A DNA stretch of 64,000 nucleotides from Scandinavium hiltneri (lineage in GTDB: Bacteria > Pseudomonadota > Gammaproteobacteria > Enterobacterales > Enterobacteriaceae): positions 806,001-870,000 of the forward strand of contig NZ_JALIGE010000076.1 in assembly GCF_024764835.1 (NCBI RefSeq), given 5' to 3'. A program made the translations under genes and the position numbers. Below are positions 18,601 to 25,819 of this stretch, one piece after another. The notes under the pieces are model-generated. The model worked only from the letters and a program-made list of their open reading frames with translations, had not been told where the DNA came from and did not search any database. Positions within the stretch are counted from its first letter, which is position 1; each line of letters starts with the position of its first letter.

Positions 18601-19320
18601 AATATTGGCGGTGCCGCCCACAGCCGCCACGCTGGCGATGCCGAAGTTGTTGTAGATATGAAATGAGTTCGCGTCATACACATTCAGCGGCAGATCGCCG
18701 ACCAGCGAGGTGCCCGGCGCAGAAAACGTCGAAGAGTCATAGACTTTAATGACGGCGTAACTGCCATCCAACCCCGGCACCACTACGTTCAGTTCCTGAT
18801 TTTGCTGCGGGGTAGCTTCGTTGGTTGAATAGCTGAAGGTATCGATATTGGCCGAAGTGATCGGTGTGACCAGATTATTATTATTAGAATCCGTCGCCTG
18901 TATCATGGTGATCCGCCCCGGATCTGCGTCCGCGCCGGTGCTGTCGATCAGACCGTTGCGCACCAGCAACTGCGTGGCATTGCCATTCGTACCTGCGGTT
19001 ATCGTCGGGATCGGCCCCAAAATATTGAGCGTCGTGCCGGCGGCGTAATGTGTTGCAGTGCCAGTATCGCCGTCAATGGTAAAAGCAAAACCGGTTTCCC
19101 GCGGTGCATCGTAATTCGCCAGCACCGGGAAATTATACGTCGGATAGACATCTGCCCAGTTCACATCATCCGCCAGCGCGGGCGCCGCCGTTAAAGCCAG
19201 TGCCAGAGACGCCGCGAGTTTTGTCCGTCCTGCTCCTTTGCGATGCCCTTTGGTCGTTTCAGGCGCGGCAACCCACGCAGACCTGATTTCACTCCACACC
19301 AGACGATAAATTCTGTTCAT
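9622..19320 (-). CDS. Giant autotransporter adhesin (type Va) with PATR repeats
   Basis: 3,232 residues. The N-terminus MNRIYRLVWSEIRSAWVA is an extended signal peptide region (ESPR), followed by a basic stretch and a hydrophobic core ending APALA near residue 50. A very long beta-helical passenger comes next: Asn/Thr/Gly-rich repeats (residues about 90-1500), then autotransporter-associated beta-strand (PATR) repeats of the type GGTTILTGENTYTGNTLIDNG recurring through about residue 2800, interleaved with two long similar modules (NLILNYVDPASVLQFWDGDD and LVLNFWDGTG). It ends with a pertactin-like region and a C-terminal 12-strand barrel of about 280 residues ending MKIRF. The start is set at 19320 because the ESPR consensus begins MNR and a TGGA lies at suitable spacing; an ATG two codons earlier also exists. 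Surface display as adhesin or aggregation factor is inferred from the family. No protease motif was noticed. Confidence 0.92.
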   Translation of the reverse strand: MNRIYRLVWSEIRSAWVAAPETTKGHRKGAGRTKLAASLALALTAAPALADDVNWADVYPTYNFPVLANYDAPRETGFAFTIDGDTGTATHYAAGTTLNILGPIPTITAGTNGNATQLLVRNGLIDSTGADADPGRITMIQATDSNNNNLVTPITSANIDTFSYSTNEATPQQNQELNVVVPGLDGSYAVIKVYDSSTFSAPGTSLVGDLPLNVYDANSFHIYNNFGIASVAAVGGTANINVGADTNGTTPISAAANTIDLLAKNSTLAKADGSGTAASAVKWQSDNYVHFAPAAVISGDLQKETAVSSQYNDSITLPNYVLDRGQVVQAGSRTFTINSAADIATVNNFLLGTSRENSQVQLWLTGGVTLPPENGGAVIDSPVIAQNTYNAIIQSLLSAEQQNRVDLTYHVWDNMLAHNNNATLGTGSLNVIYATGANATGTVTSTGSLAVDGATAVMRGDNGAVLTNDGNINIWRSSGSSPAGVGMMATDATATNTNNSTINAGLFLEKDGTNQNVSNQGTIAMQGLGASQLSNLGFINVALTDGTTDGATGIQAQGTTAATNSGTVAVTGNTHNTDGRASGYGADISGAATFINTAGGNIYVGTTPITATTPAAPTSMIGGAVQSAAIRTSSTGAVTNNGTITLGAQTRNAVGILVNGGTGAVLNTGTINVLGVLGVNGAAAQNDGLSAIDTSNVTNTGAIRVFGDNNVAINLLARTAAASVNSTIDGAITVGADGDRGGSDNNPFTYRNYAVYAEGLNGFQATADVDSSINLLSAGAIGAHARGSATINVGANAVLNFGNTNQIGYYAYGEAAKINLGSATIDDNDQAGSILFAIDHGAQFDGSSGGAGPYVLTVTGTGSTGVFANGLDTGADGQPGGGDDSLTTLNTGLATIHVGGENAVGVKITGGATGTINNGGILLEHNDATAVVVDGRNYTIEGTKGAGADALATNVLSKADIGTTASQSGIKGYDISWLGKIDIESDGTSLAGSNNIGIYLHDGGIANNNAPIDVSGTNNIGVYIQDKGTLSNLRDITVTGAAGSNNVGVKVQGAGAQVTQLGNVTANGGLAAVQLVNDGASLAISGTNNHITASNGADGILMDLGSASLTASNTQIDISGSGAGINNKADTSNINLTDVTINAADGPAIRTAVTFDAEGSGNQLIVSGSGAGFAFEQADGSNTTGNLTIGTGYTIDVTGVTGANGNGILAKTDGSVTSGADITMVATGGAAISAVDASAVTNNGNIQTSSNTNTSILATNAGAFTNNGTINATGAINPLALIRINGTAANRTILNTGKITDASPYSVVIDASGTASNSVTNQGTLSAASNTATALLTGSGNDSVTLSGAQATTGLINLGSGTDTFTWDSGTLDGAVDFTGADGNDSANIGDVDLTSTRHILSEGGSNSTLTFTNTHALTDPALIGSLTADDVATATNIGTGWSTLAVTGTSADVRVVDNLQLSGTPLIQVTGGGTLRSGDNVIDPQFASIRNYNVSTDGADSLLVFDGLFATQTYSGIISGTGGLERAGGGTTILTGENTYTGNTLIDNGGTLQLGDGGAPGALSAQTNITDNGVLNINQSDTVNLGGAISGTGAFYQTGSGTTRLSGTNTYQGVTQVNGGTLLVNGDQRDASGDTTVASGATLGGYGTIGGDVLFNSGTVLRPGDESHQSGVGTLTVNGNMTLAGDTDSQFQLGEVYQPGGALNDLVHVKGNLALDGDLNVTLSPDGAFLPGVYRLFNYDGQLTDNTLNIVSLPPYDSGAKYSVQTAVANQVNLILNYVDPASVLQFWDGDDTGEHDNEQVNGGDGTWRSTRNTPTNNWTVSTGEGNAPWDETAFAIFQGQKGIVTLNDDQGRVITSGMQFLTDGYVVQQLNDHSQLHFISTVTDAFPQAVPVPQNNWATEGETRADSFFIIRVGSGNAGDSDADITTTINADLVQDELDAGVVRLLKTDPGRLILNGDNVISGGIEVWNGTLQASKDSSLGNAGTSLTLRNGATFQAGDDFTTNRLVFLDGAAGGTFDTYGHTFTPTGVIGGDGSLAVVDSSDSGDGILELNTANTYKGDTTITGKNGTGTLTVNANTTGAFGKQDSTVSLTDEAVVNFNNDASAQSHTFDVNNSTLAFNNGATAESSTIGLTGGIASFTGSSNAGSAKINVDADSQMLMSDSAHGGTSVTTNSGMVAFSGNAQAANATIANQSGANVTLADASNKTSIGSLSGEGTVNLGSKTLSEGNLNLNDTISGLISGVGGGLEKVGTGILTLTADNTFTGATSVMNGVLLINGDQSAATGATSVASNATLGGEGILGANVSVADNGHLAPGKDLSSVGILTMNNLTLANNAQLDFQFGKSNVQDEQDPLNDLLVVNGDLTLDGKLNIAQTPGGKFDVGVYRVINYSGNLINNGLQFGTVPDAASQLYVQTSVANQVNLVNTSGLVLNFWDGTGGPNGGLKNNGKIDGGDGVWQNSGGNDNWSTDQTDPDGAINAPFSDGAFAVFSGRKGNVTVDNSLGDVLISGAQFTTNGYVINDGVITTNTADTVIRVGDGTALGRLYTATINSQITGSGGIDKTDVGTLVLNGNNSYRGGTTVSGGVLQVSGDQNLGAADTGITLNGGTFRYGAAFDTARAWTVGDNSGTIDTNGNDVSLLSAVSGSGGLTKAGDGTLTLTKDSSYSGLTTIRNGTLQLGSGGGTGSVAGNILNLDTLVVNRNNTVDLDGVITGTGDFIQRGSGTTYLNGLNNWSGYTLVENGTLIAGGISRFSANSTHIVSQNATLDTGGRNQTVANLVNQGTVNLRGGNVGSTLTVNGDYVGMDGTIKIAAQQHSPGVADKLVINGGTATGTTRLDIDVSQLGEPTTGDGIMVVEAKNGATTTAQTTKDAFNIGGDKLIAGAWQYQLYAGNASGAGEDWFLRAGYSPVVPGFDTLPSIVRQADLFVLGTLHQRVGDEQPWRADVPEDQEGRFWARYLTKTVDQHLDDATSSKSHSQYDGMQIGFDLWQNDKWRSGIYTTFMDLDSSVSGNTGMGGGSAYNSTFSSYVGGYATWTDTNGFYVDNVLQYGYHSVDLKSEGSSDTYHPNGNTVTASVEVGKPWQLGDSNWAFEPQAQLVWQWSNFDDVTLNDGVDTHVSTDADSAVIGRLGARLTADYDTNMGKVKPYVRVNFWKELTDGDDAVTYSNGANSHGKTTLKANQQFSATEAAVGATWTVTNDVQAYTEVGKTWDNGDDTNVDADLSASVGMKIRF

Positions 19321-19576
19321 ACGCATTCCATTAAAATCAAGACGTTAAAAAAAACGAACGAATGACGGGCTAAAAAAATAGATCTTACTTTTTGTAAAAG
19401 TAGTACAAGTTTGGTTATTCAACCTTGTAAGTCATGAAAAAATATATCATTTAGTTACATTTAAGTTAAGTCTTGGTTATCTGACTGAATCGTCTGAAGA
19501 AAGGAAAATGCAGGCGGATTTGAGCAGCAGCGTGTGATCCACTATCATCAGGCACAAGAAAATCAGGAGTCAGGCC
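19321..19576. promoter_or_regulatory. Divergent promoter region with two palindromes (autotransporter / diguanylate cyclase)
   Basis: AT-rich region between the divergent autotransporter (minus) and GGDEF gene (plus). It contains a palindrome with arms TACTTTT/AAAAGTA at 19386-19402, and a composite one with ACAAG/CTTGT and GGTT/AACC arms at 19405-19428. They lie about 65-110 nt from the autotransporter start and could be operators or H-NS-type AT-rich control DNA. No identified regulator matches them. Confidence 0.45.
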
Positions 19577-20689
19577 ATGGATATCAAGCACAGTACCGGG
19601 GAAGTGGCGATCGCCAGCGTGAAAGGATATCTCTGGTTTTTGTGCCTGAACGTTATTTTTGCCGGTTGGCTGGTGATGCGGATTTTTGGCGGCGCAAGCA
19701 TCCCCCACGAAGCCGATAATTATGCGCCCTCGCTTTACATCATCATCGCCTTCTCATTACTCAACCTCATCATCACCCTGACGATACACGACAGGATTAA
19801 CGAAGGGTGGTACCAACGCTGCCTGCCGGTTATCGCCCTGATTTTCGGACTGTTGTGGTCGGCTATCTTCTTTACTATGTTGACCGATTTTTACCAGCCG
19901 ACCATTACGATGGTGATTCTGGTGATGATCCTGCTGCCTGCCACGATAACCTTTTACATATCAGGGTTACTGTTAACGCTTTTTAGCGCGCCCATTATTA
20001 TCGCCCTGATTTATGGCGAGATCCTGACGCCCGTGAAGTTCACCCTGTTACAGAGCGTTGGCGCGGTGATTATTCTGGCGGTGGTGCTGTCGGCACGCTA
20101 TATCCTGCTGGAATCCTATTTACGCACCCAACGCAGCGAGTATGAAAAAAACCTGCTGATCAAGAAGTTACTCAGACTCGCCAACTACGATACCCTCACC
20201 GGCCTGTATAACCGGCACAGCCTGGGCGAGTATTTTTCCCGCAGCACGCGTTCGCTTGCGCAGGGCAAAAAATCGCTATTTCTGATTGTGCTGGATATCG
20301 ATTTTTTCAAGCAATACAACGATCTTTACGGTCACGTTGAAGGTGATAAATGCCTGATTCGGGTCTCGCGCTGCATTGAACAGTCGCTGCGCAAAGACAC
20401 CGATGCCGCCTTCCGTTTTGGCGGGGAGGAGTTTGTGGTAATGGCGACCTGCGACGGACCGGGCAGCGCGCTCAGCATCGCTAAGCGTATCCAGCATGCG
20501 CTGGCTGAAGCGCGTATTCCGCACAAAGGCTCGACGGTTTCACCGCGCGTGACGATGAGTCTGGGTGTGGCGCGATGGCACCCCGGCATGACGATGGAAG
20601 CCCTACTGGAATTTGCCGATAAGCAGCTTTATCAAGCCAAGCGTGACGGACGAAACCGGATCTGCTGGGAGCGTCAGAAGCGGGAATAA
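19577..20689 (+). CDS. Membrane-bound diguanylate cyclase (GGDEF)
   Basis: Makes c-di-GMP from two GTP. 370 residues: about six transmembrane helices in residues 15-180 (a MASE-like sensor: YLWFLCLNVIFAGWLVMRIF, SLYIIIAFSLLNLIITLTI, ILAVVLSARYILLES), a short linker (YLRTQRSEYEKN), then a full GGDEF domain (YDTLTGLYNR, DIDFFKQYND and the active-site loop RFGGEEF). The GGEEF signature keeps the catalytic acidic residues. I see no RxxD inhibitory site five residues ahead of the loop (TDAAFRFGGEEF). The start ATG has AGGAG 9 nt upstream. It is divergent from the giant autotransporter, so c-di-GMP control of adhesion is plausible but inferred. No EAL domain. Confidence 0.9.
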   Translation: MDIKHSTGEVAIASVKGYLWFLCLNVIFAGWLVMRIFGGASIPHEADNYAPSLYIIIAFSLLNLIITLTIHDRINEGWYQRCLPVIALIFGLLWSAIFFTMLTDFYQPTITMVILVMILLPATITFYISGLLLTLFSAPIIIALIYGEILTPVKFTLLQSVGAVIILAVVLSARYILLESYLRTQRSEYEKNLLIKKLLRLANYDTLTGLYNRHSLGEYFSRSTRSLAQGKKSLFLIVLDIDFFKQYNDLYGHVEGDKCLIRVSRCIEQSLRKDTDAAFRFGGEEFVVMATCDGPGSALSIAKRIQHALAEARIPHKGSTVSPRVTMSLGVARWHPGMTMEALLEFADKQLYQAKRDGRNRICWERQKRE

Positions 20690-20926
20690 CGCGCTAACAT
20701 CAATTCATCGCCAAAAAAAGTCCTTCTGGCACCCGGGAATTGCAGGTTCTCGGGCTCCCCCCACCTTCTTTTCTGCACAAAAAAATGTAAGACTCCATCG
20801 CTATCGGAATGATTTTGTGCAGAAAAGCATATCTTCGTAAGCATTTATTTTTGCATCAAACACAAGTTTGCAATTCGTTAGCCTTAACTATACTGAACAA
20901 GACCTTAACAAACGGAGTTCCTTTCA
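20690..20926 (+). promoter_or_regulatory. Terminator-like stem and promoter region ahead of the sulfatase operon
   Basis: CCCGG...CCGGG-type pairing around 20731-20755 may end the diguanylate cyclase transcript. A palindrome with arms CAAAC/GTTTG lies at 20857-20870, just ahead of a TTGCAA-N15-TATACT promoter-like pair (about 20869-20894). The overlap of palindrome and -35 suggests an operator. An AACGGAG ribosome-binding site precedes the ATG at 20927. Confidence 0.45.
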
Positions 20927-22504
20927 ATGTTTAAACATGTCCCTTTCAAGCGGACGATGCTGGCCAGCATGCTGACACTGGCTTCTGGCGCAGTAACGTC
21001 TGCTTATGCCGCGCCCGCGACAGCCTCGCCAAAACAAGATTCAGCCAAACCGAACATTGTTGTCATTTTTGGTGACGATATCGGTTACTGGAACCTGAGT
21101 ACCTACAACCAGGGTACGATGGGTTATGACACCCCGAACATCGACAGCATTGCTGCTCAGGGTGCAAAATTCACCTCTTACTACGCTGAACAAAGTTCTA
21201 CTGCGGGTCGTTCTGCGTTCATCACCGGCCAGATGCCATTCCGTACCGGGTTGAGTAAAGTCGGTATGCCTGGTGCGCCACAGGGAATGCAAAAAGAAGA
21301 TCCGACCATCGCCAACGTTCTGAAACAACTGGGTTATGCCACCGGTCAGTTCGGTAAAAACCACCTTGGTGACCGTGATGACATGCTACCTACCGCACAC
21401 GGTTTCGATGAGTTCCTCGGTAACCTGTATCACCTGAATGCTGAAGAAGAGCCAGAGAACCCGGACTATCCGAAAGATCCGGCCTTCCGTAAAGAATTTG
21501 GTCCACGTGGCGTAATTAAGAGCAGCGCCGACGGCAAAATTGAAGATACCGGTCCGTTAACTGTTAAGCGTATGGGCACCGTTGACGAAGAAACGTTAGC
21601 GGCAAACAACGACTTTATGGAACGTCAGGTTAAGGCCAACAAGCCGTTCTTCACCTGGTTCAACACCACCCGTATGCACAATAAAACCCACCTGAAAGAC
21701 GCCAGCATTGGCGTTACCGGTCTGGGTACCTATGCTGACGGTATGGTTGAACACGACAAAATGATCGGTGAAGTGCTGAAGAAGATTAAAGATCTCGGCA
21801 TTGAAGATAACACCATCGTTATCTACACAACCGACAACGGCCCGATGACCGCTACCTGGCCAGATGCGGGCGAAACCCCGTTCCGTGGTGAGAAAAACAC
21901 CGGCTGGGAAGGCGGTTTCCGTGTACCAGCAATGATCCGTTGGCCGGGCCACATCAAGCCAGGCACCATCGTGAAGGACATGTTTGCAAGCTACGACTGG
22001 TTCCCGACACTGGTTGCAGCCGCAGGCGATGCCAACATCAAACAAGAACTGCTGAAGGGTTACAAAACCCCATCCATCACCTACAAAGTGCATCTGGATG
22101 GTTACAACCAGCTCGACTTCCTGCAGGGTAAAGGCGAAGATCAGCGTAAAGAGTTCTTCTACTGGAGTGATGACGGCGACCTGCTGGCGATGCGTTATGG
22201 TCGCTGGAAAGCGCACTTCATGATCCAGGAGCACGAAGGTCTGGATCTGTGGCGTTATCCGTTCACCAAACTGCGTGCACCTCTGCTGTTCGATCTGGAA
22301 GTGGATCCGCTGGAGAAAGGCGACAAAGGCATGGGCTATCAGAGCTGGTTCTACGACCGTATGTTCCTGATGGGCGGCGCGCAGAAATACGCGAAAGAAA
22401 TGCTGGCAACCTTTAAAGAGTTCCCACCACGTCAGAAACCTGGCTCATTCACCATCTCTGATGCGTCAGCGATGCTGGAGCAAGGCTCTACTATCAACAA
22501 ATAA
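20927..22504 (+). CDS. Exported type I arylsulfatase, serine type
   Basis: Hydrolyses sulfate esters in the periplasm. 525 residues. A signal peptide ends near residue 29 (SAYA). The sulfatase fold follows, with metal ligands in GDDIGY (Asp50, Asp51), the formylglycine site S91-T-A-G-R (SSTAGRSAFITGQ), FGKNHLG (Lys144, His146) and TTDNGP (Asp303, Asn304). Serine instead of cysteine at position 91 means maturation by an anaerobic radical-SAM enzyme, as in Klebsiella AtsA/AtsB; the maturase is the next gene. FGKNHLG replaces the more usual GKWHLG. Highly biased codon use suggests good expression. Natural substrate unknown. A strong hairpin after the gene (22538-22565) probably reduces read-through to the rest of the cluster. 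Confidence 0.93.
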   Translation: MFKHVPFKRTMLASMLTLASGAVTSAYAAPATASPKQDSAKPNIVVIFGDDIGYWNLSTYNQGTMGYDTPNIDSIAAQGAKFTSYYAEQSSTAGRSAFITGQMPFRTGLSKVGMPGAPQGMQKEDPTIANVLKQLGYATGQFGKNHLGDRDDMLPTAHGFDEFLGNLYHLNAEEEPENPDYPKDPAFRKEFGPRGVIKSSADGKIEDTGPLTVKRMGTVDEETLAANNDFMERQVKANKPFFTWFNTTRMHNKTHLKDASIGVTGLGTYADGMVEHDKMIGEVLKKIKDLGIEDNTIVIYTTDNGPMTATWPDAGETPFRGEKNTGWEGGFRVPAMIRWPGHIKPGTIVKDMFASYDWFPTLVAAAGDANIKQELLKGYKTPSITYKVHLDGYNQLDFLQGKGEDQRKEFFYWSDDGDLLAMRYGRWKAHFMIQEHEGLDLWRYPFTKLRAPLLFDLEVDPLEKGDKGMGYQSWFYDRMFLMGGAQKYAKEMLATFKEFPPRQKPGSFTISDASAMLEQGSTINK

Positions 22505-22537
22505 AGTTGATATATTGAGGCATTGAACCTCATGCTC

Positions 22538-22565
22538 AGAGCGGGTTGCGATTGCAATCCGCTCT
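22538..22565 (+). terminator. Strong intercistronic hairpin (attenuating terminator)
   Basis: A 12-bp stem AGAGCGGGTTGC/GCAATCCGCTCT (one G-T pair) with a GATT loop, followed by GCATTTTG. It lies between the sulfatase and its maturase on the same strand. A smaller TGAGG/CCTCA stem precedes it at 22515-22531. It probably lets the sulfatase be made in excess of the downstream genes. Confidence 0.6.
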
Positions 22566-22623
22566 GCATTTTGAACTATGCTCATTGTGCGCTTTGTCGG
22601 TTATGACACCTTAGGGGTTTGCT

Positions 22624-23919
22624 ATGAAGTACAGCACCACACTACCTGTAAAAGCATTACCGTCTGCGGAAAAATATGACGGCAAAGGTCCAGAGTACAA
22701 GCGCCGCTTCCACGTGATGGCCAAGCCCTCCGGCTCCACCTGCAATCTCGACTGCACCTACTGTTTCTACCTGTCTAAAGAACAATTACTCCATCAGGAC
22801 AGACACACCGGGATGAGCGATGAAGTGCTGGAAAACTTCATTCGTCAATACATTGACGGACAGGATGGCGATCAGGTTGTCTTCTCCTGGCAGGGCGGCG
22901 AACCGACCCTGATGGGACTCGAATTTTTCGAAAAAGTGGTCGCATTCCAGAAGCAGTACAAAAAACCTGGCCAGCAGATTGAAAACGATTTGCAGACCAA
23001 CGGCGTACTGATCAACGACAAATGGGCTGCGTTCCTCAAAGAACATAAGTTTCTGGTGGGCATCTCGATTGATGGCCCACGAGAATTGCACGACCGCTAT
23101 CGCGTCACGCGTAGCGGCAAACCGACCTTCGATAAAGTGATGGAAGGCGTCGACGCGCTTAAGCGTCACGGCGTACCGTTCAACGCACTGGTGACCGTCA
23201 ACCGCACCAACGCCCGCTTCCCGCTGGAAGTGTATCGCTTCATGACCCGCGAACTGGGTGCGACCTACGTGCAGTTCAATCCGTGTGTCGAACCCGTCGA
23301 TTTCAAAAGCACCGCGCCACAGTTCTGGCAGGACGATTCCATTCCGATTACCGGCAGCCGTCGCGCGCGACCGGGTGATTTAGACTCCATCGTCACCGAC
23401 TGGTCTGTCGATCCCGAAGACTGGGGCACCTTCCTGATTGCGGTGTTCGAAGAGTGGGTTAATAACGATTTAGGCCGTGTGCAGGTGAATCTGTTTGAAA
23501 CTGCCGTGGCGCAGAGCATGGGGATGCCAGCGCAGATTTGCACCGCCTCCGAGTTCTGCGGCAAGGGCCTCGCTATCGAAAAAAATGGCGACATTTTCTC
23601 CTGCGACCATTACGTCTATCCGGAATATCAGATAGGCAATATCGAGAACAGCAAACTGGCGCACCTCGCGTTCTCCGAACGTCAGCAGGCTTTTGGCATG
23701 GGCAAAAAAGACACCCTGCCGAAATATTGCAAAGCGTGCCCTTACCTCAAACTGTGCTGGGGCGAATGCCCGAAAAACCGGCTGGTGCGGACCCCCGACG
23801 GCGAGCTGGGTCTGAACTATCTGTGCCCAGGCATCAAAGCCTTCTTTAACTATGCTGAGCCAATTCTGGTTGGGATCGCCACGCTACTGAAACGTGATTT
23901 TGCAGGAGTGAAAAAATGA
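22624..23919 (+). CDS. Anaerobic sulfatase-maturating enzyme (radical SAM/SPASM)
   Basis: Converts the active-site serine of the preceding sulfatase to formylglycine, using S-adenosylmethionine and three [4Fe-4S] clusters, in the cytoplasm before export. 431 residues. The radical-SAM motif C40-x3-C44-x2-C47 lies in GSTCNLDCTYCFYL. WQGGEPTL (near residue 90) matches the family's GGEP SAM-binding motif. The C-terminal SPASM cysteines are CTASEFCGKG, FSCDHYVYPEY and YCKACPYLKLCWGECPKNR, with a final NYLCPG. Its stop overlaps the moxR start by 4 nt, tying maturation to the MoxR-Bat genes that follow. Anaerobic in the family name means oxygen-independent. Confidence 0.93.
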   Translation: MKYSTTLPVKALPSAEKYDGKGPEYKRRFHVMAKPSGSTCNLDCTYCFYLSKEQLLHQDRHTGMSDEVLENFIRQYIDGQDGDQVVFSWQGGEPTLMGLEFFEKVVAFQKQYKKPGQQIENDLQTNGVLINDKWAAFLKEHKFLVGISIDGPRELHDRYRVTRSGKPTFDKVMEGVDALKRHGVPFNALVTVNRTNARFPLEVYRFMTRELGATYVQFNPCVEPVDFKSTAPQFWQDDSIPITGSRRARPGDLDSIVTDWSVDPEDWGTFLIAVFEEWVNNDLGRVQVNLFETAVAQSMGMPAQICTASEFCGKGLAIEKNGDIFSCDHYVYPEYQIGNIENSKLAHLAFSERQQAFGMGKKDTLPKYCKACPYLKLCWGECPKNRLVRTPDGELGLNYLCPGIKAFFNYAEPILVGIATLLKRDFAGVKK

Positions 23920-24914
23920 ATAGCAGGGAAAAACTGCTTCAGTTAGAACACCGTATGAACACCCAGGTTCTGGGCCAGGAAGAGCTGGTGCGGATGCTGA
24001 TTATCGCCCTGCTCTGCGACGGGCATGTGCTGCTCGAAGGCCTGCCAGGCCTGGCGAAAACCCGCGCGGTGCGCGAGCTGGCGCGCCACGTTGAAGGCGA
24101 ATTCCGCCGTATTCAGTTCACGCCTGACCTGCTGCCATCAGACATTACCGGCAGCGAAATTTATCAGCAGAACGCCACCCGCGAAGAGGACCAGTTCCGC
24201 TTCCGTCCAGGGCCGGTGTTCGGCAACGTTATTCTTGCCGATGAAATCAACCGTGCGTCTGCCCGCGTGCAATCGGCGCTGCTCGAAGCGATGGAAGAAC
24301 GCCACGTGACCGTCGCCGGGAAAACCTGGCCGCTGCCGGGCGTCTTCATGGTGCTCGCCACGCAGAACCCGGTGGATCAGGAAGGGACCTGGCCGCTGCC
24401 GGAAGCACAGCTCGACCGCTTCCTGATGAAAGTTCTCGTCGATTACCCGTCGAAAGAGAACGAGCAGAAAGTGATGCAGATGGTTCGCGCCGAACAGCAG
24501 GCCAAATATCAGGCCCTGGCAAAAAGCGATACCGCCCCGCAGGATGAAAATCTGACCCTTTCGCAGCAGGAAATTACCGCCAGCTGGCAGGAGATTTCCG
24601 CCGTGTACGTGGCGCCTGCGATTGAGGAGTACATCGTCAATCTGATTGAAGCGACCCGTTATCCGCAGAACGTCAGCGACACGCTGGCAAGCTACATCCA
24701 CATCGGCGTCAGCCCACGTGGCTCACTGGCGCTTGACCGCTGTGCCCGCGCGCAGGCGTGGCTCGAAGGCCGCGATGCAGTGCTGCCGGAAGACGTGCGC
24801 CGCATCGCGCCGGCGGTTATCCGTCATCGCCTGATGCTGAGCTACCAGGCCAGTGCTGATAACTGCAGCGCCGATGACGTGGTGAAAATGCTGCTCGACG
24901 CCGTGGTGGCGTAA
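23916..24914 (+). CDS. MoxR-family AAA+ ATPase
   Basis: 332 residues. Walker A GLPGLAKT (42-49), Walker B VILADE (105-110), sensor 1 in ATQNP (N151), LDRF near 166-169, and a C-terminal lid ending with the typical PEDVRRIAPAVIRHRL stretch. MoxR ATPases act with VWA-domain proteins as chaperones for cofactor insertion or complex assembly. This one is followed by DUF58 and VWA proteins, the usual partners. It starts with an ATG inside the maturase stop (ATGA). Its placement directly behind a sulfatase and maturase suggests a role in folding, export or activity of the sulfatase or a co-regulated envelope complex, which is inference. Confidence 0.92.
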   Translation: MNSREKLLQLEHRMNTQVLGQEELVRMLIIALLCDGHVLLEGLPGLAKTRAVRELARHVEGEFRRIQFTPDLLPSDITGSEIYQQNATREEDQFRFRPGPVFGNVILADEINRASARVQSALLEAMEERHVTVAGKTWPLPGVFMVLATQNPVDQEGTWPLPEAQLDRFLMKVLVDYPSKENEQKVMQMVRAEQQAKYQALAKSDTAPQDENLTLSQQEITASWQEISAVYVAPAIEEYIVNLIEATRYPQNVSDTLASYIHIGVSPRGSLALDRCARAQAWLEGRDAVLPEDVRRIAPAVIRHRLMLSYQASADNCSADDVVKMLLDAVVA

Positions 24915-25819
24915 TGGACAGCCGCCTCAGTGTCGACCGTGAGACGCTGCTTGCGCTGGTCAACGACGCGCGTCTGATTGCCAATCCGCCGGGGCAAATT
25001 CCGCCGGGCGCGCTGGCAGGTGAACGCACCTCAAAACAGCAGGGACGCGGGCTGAATTTTGACAGCCTGCGCCGCTATCAGCCGGGCGACGACGTGCGCC
25101 TGATTGACTGGCAAGCGACGGCCCGCCTGCGTCAGCCGTGGATCAGACTGTACAATGAAGAGCGCGAGCGCCCGGTGTTTTTGCTGGTCGATCAGCGACT
25201 CGATATGTTCTTCGCCACCCGCGGACAGACCAAATCCGTCGCCGCGGCAAAAACCGCGGCACTGCTTGCCTGGCGCAGCTGGCATGACGGCGACCGGGTC
25301 GGCAGCCTGGTGTTTAATGACACCGACTTGGCGCTGCAAAAATGCCGTCCTCCGCGTACCAGTCTGAATACGATCCTCGATACGTTACAGCACTACAACC
25401 AGCTGCTGCCGGAACAGTATCCGACCGAACCCGTCGCCACTGTCTCACTTGCCGATGCGCTCCTGCGTGCCAACGGAGCTATCCCCAACGGCGCATGGGT
25501 AGCAGTGCTCAGCGATTTCCACGATCTGGACCACAACTGCGACGCCCTGCTTGCCGGGCTGCGCCGTCGCTGCGAAGTCAGCGCCTTTGTGGTACTGGAT
25601 GATTTGCACAAGCGCCTGCCCTCTTCGGGCTCACTGGCAGCCACCTGGCAAGGGCGCGACGCAGCGTTTACGCTCACCTCCGGGTTAAAGGCGGATATTG
25701 AGCAAAGCACCACCGCGCGTCTTGCCCGCCAGCAAAGCCGCCTGACGCGGCTCGGCATTCGCGTGAATCATCTGGTGGTCACTCAGGATCTGATTAAGCA
25801 GTTACAAAAAGGTATCTGA
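24914..25819 (+). CDS. DUF58 domain protein (MoxR partner)
   Basis: 301 residues, no signal peptide or membrane span. It carries the DUF58 signature RRYQPGDDVRLIDWQATAR (residues 54-72), followed by a VWA-like fold (FLLVDQRLDMFF; DFHDL in the second half). DUF58 proteins accompany MoxR ATPases in Bat-type operons. The start ATG shares its A with the moxR stop (TAATG). Function in the module is unknown; a cytoplasmic adaptor between ATPase and membrane VWA proteins is the common inference. Confidence 0.88.
   Translation: MDSRLSVDRETLLALVNDARLIANPPGQIPPGALAGERTSKQQGRGLNFDSLRRYQPGDDVRLIDWQATARLRQPWIRLYNEERERPVFLLVDQRLDMFFATRGQTKSVAAAKTAALLAWRSWHDGDRVGSLVFNDTDLALQKCRPPRTSLNTILDTLQHYNQLLPEQYPTEPVATVSLADALLRANGAIPNGAWVAVLSDFHDLDHNCDALLAGLRRRCEVSAFVVLDDLHKRLPSSGSLAATWQGRDAAFTLTSGLKADIEQSTTARLARQQSRLTRLGIRVNHLVVTQDLIKQLQKGI

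Noticed and set aside
9805..19048. Many 60-250 codon plus-strand frames opposite the autotransporter
   Set aside because: All are antisense to a single continuous 3,232-codon frame with coherent repeats and a barrel. Low-complexity Pro/Ala/Val translations show they are shadows.
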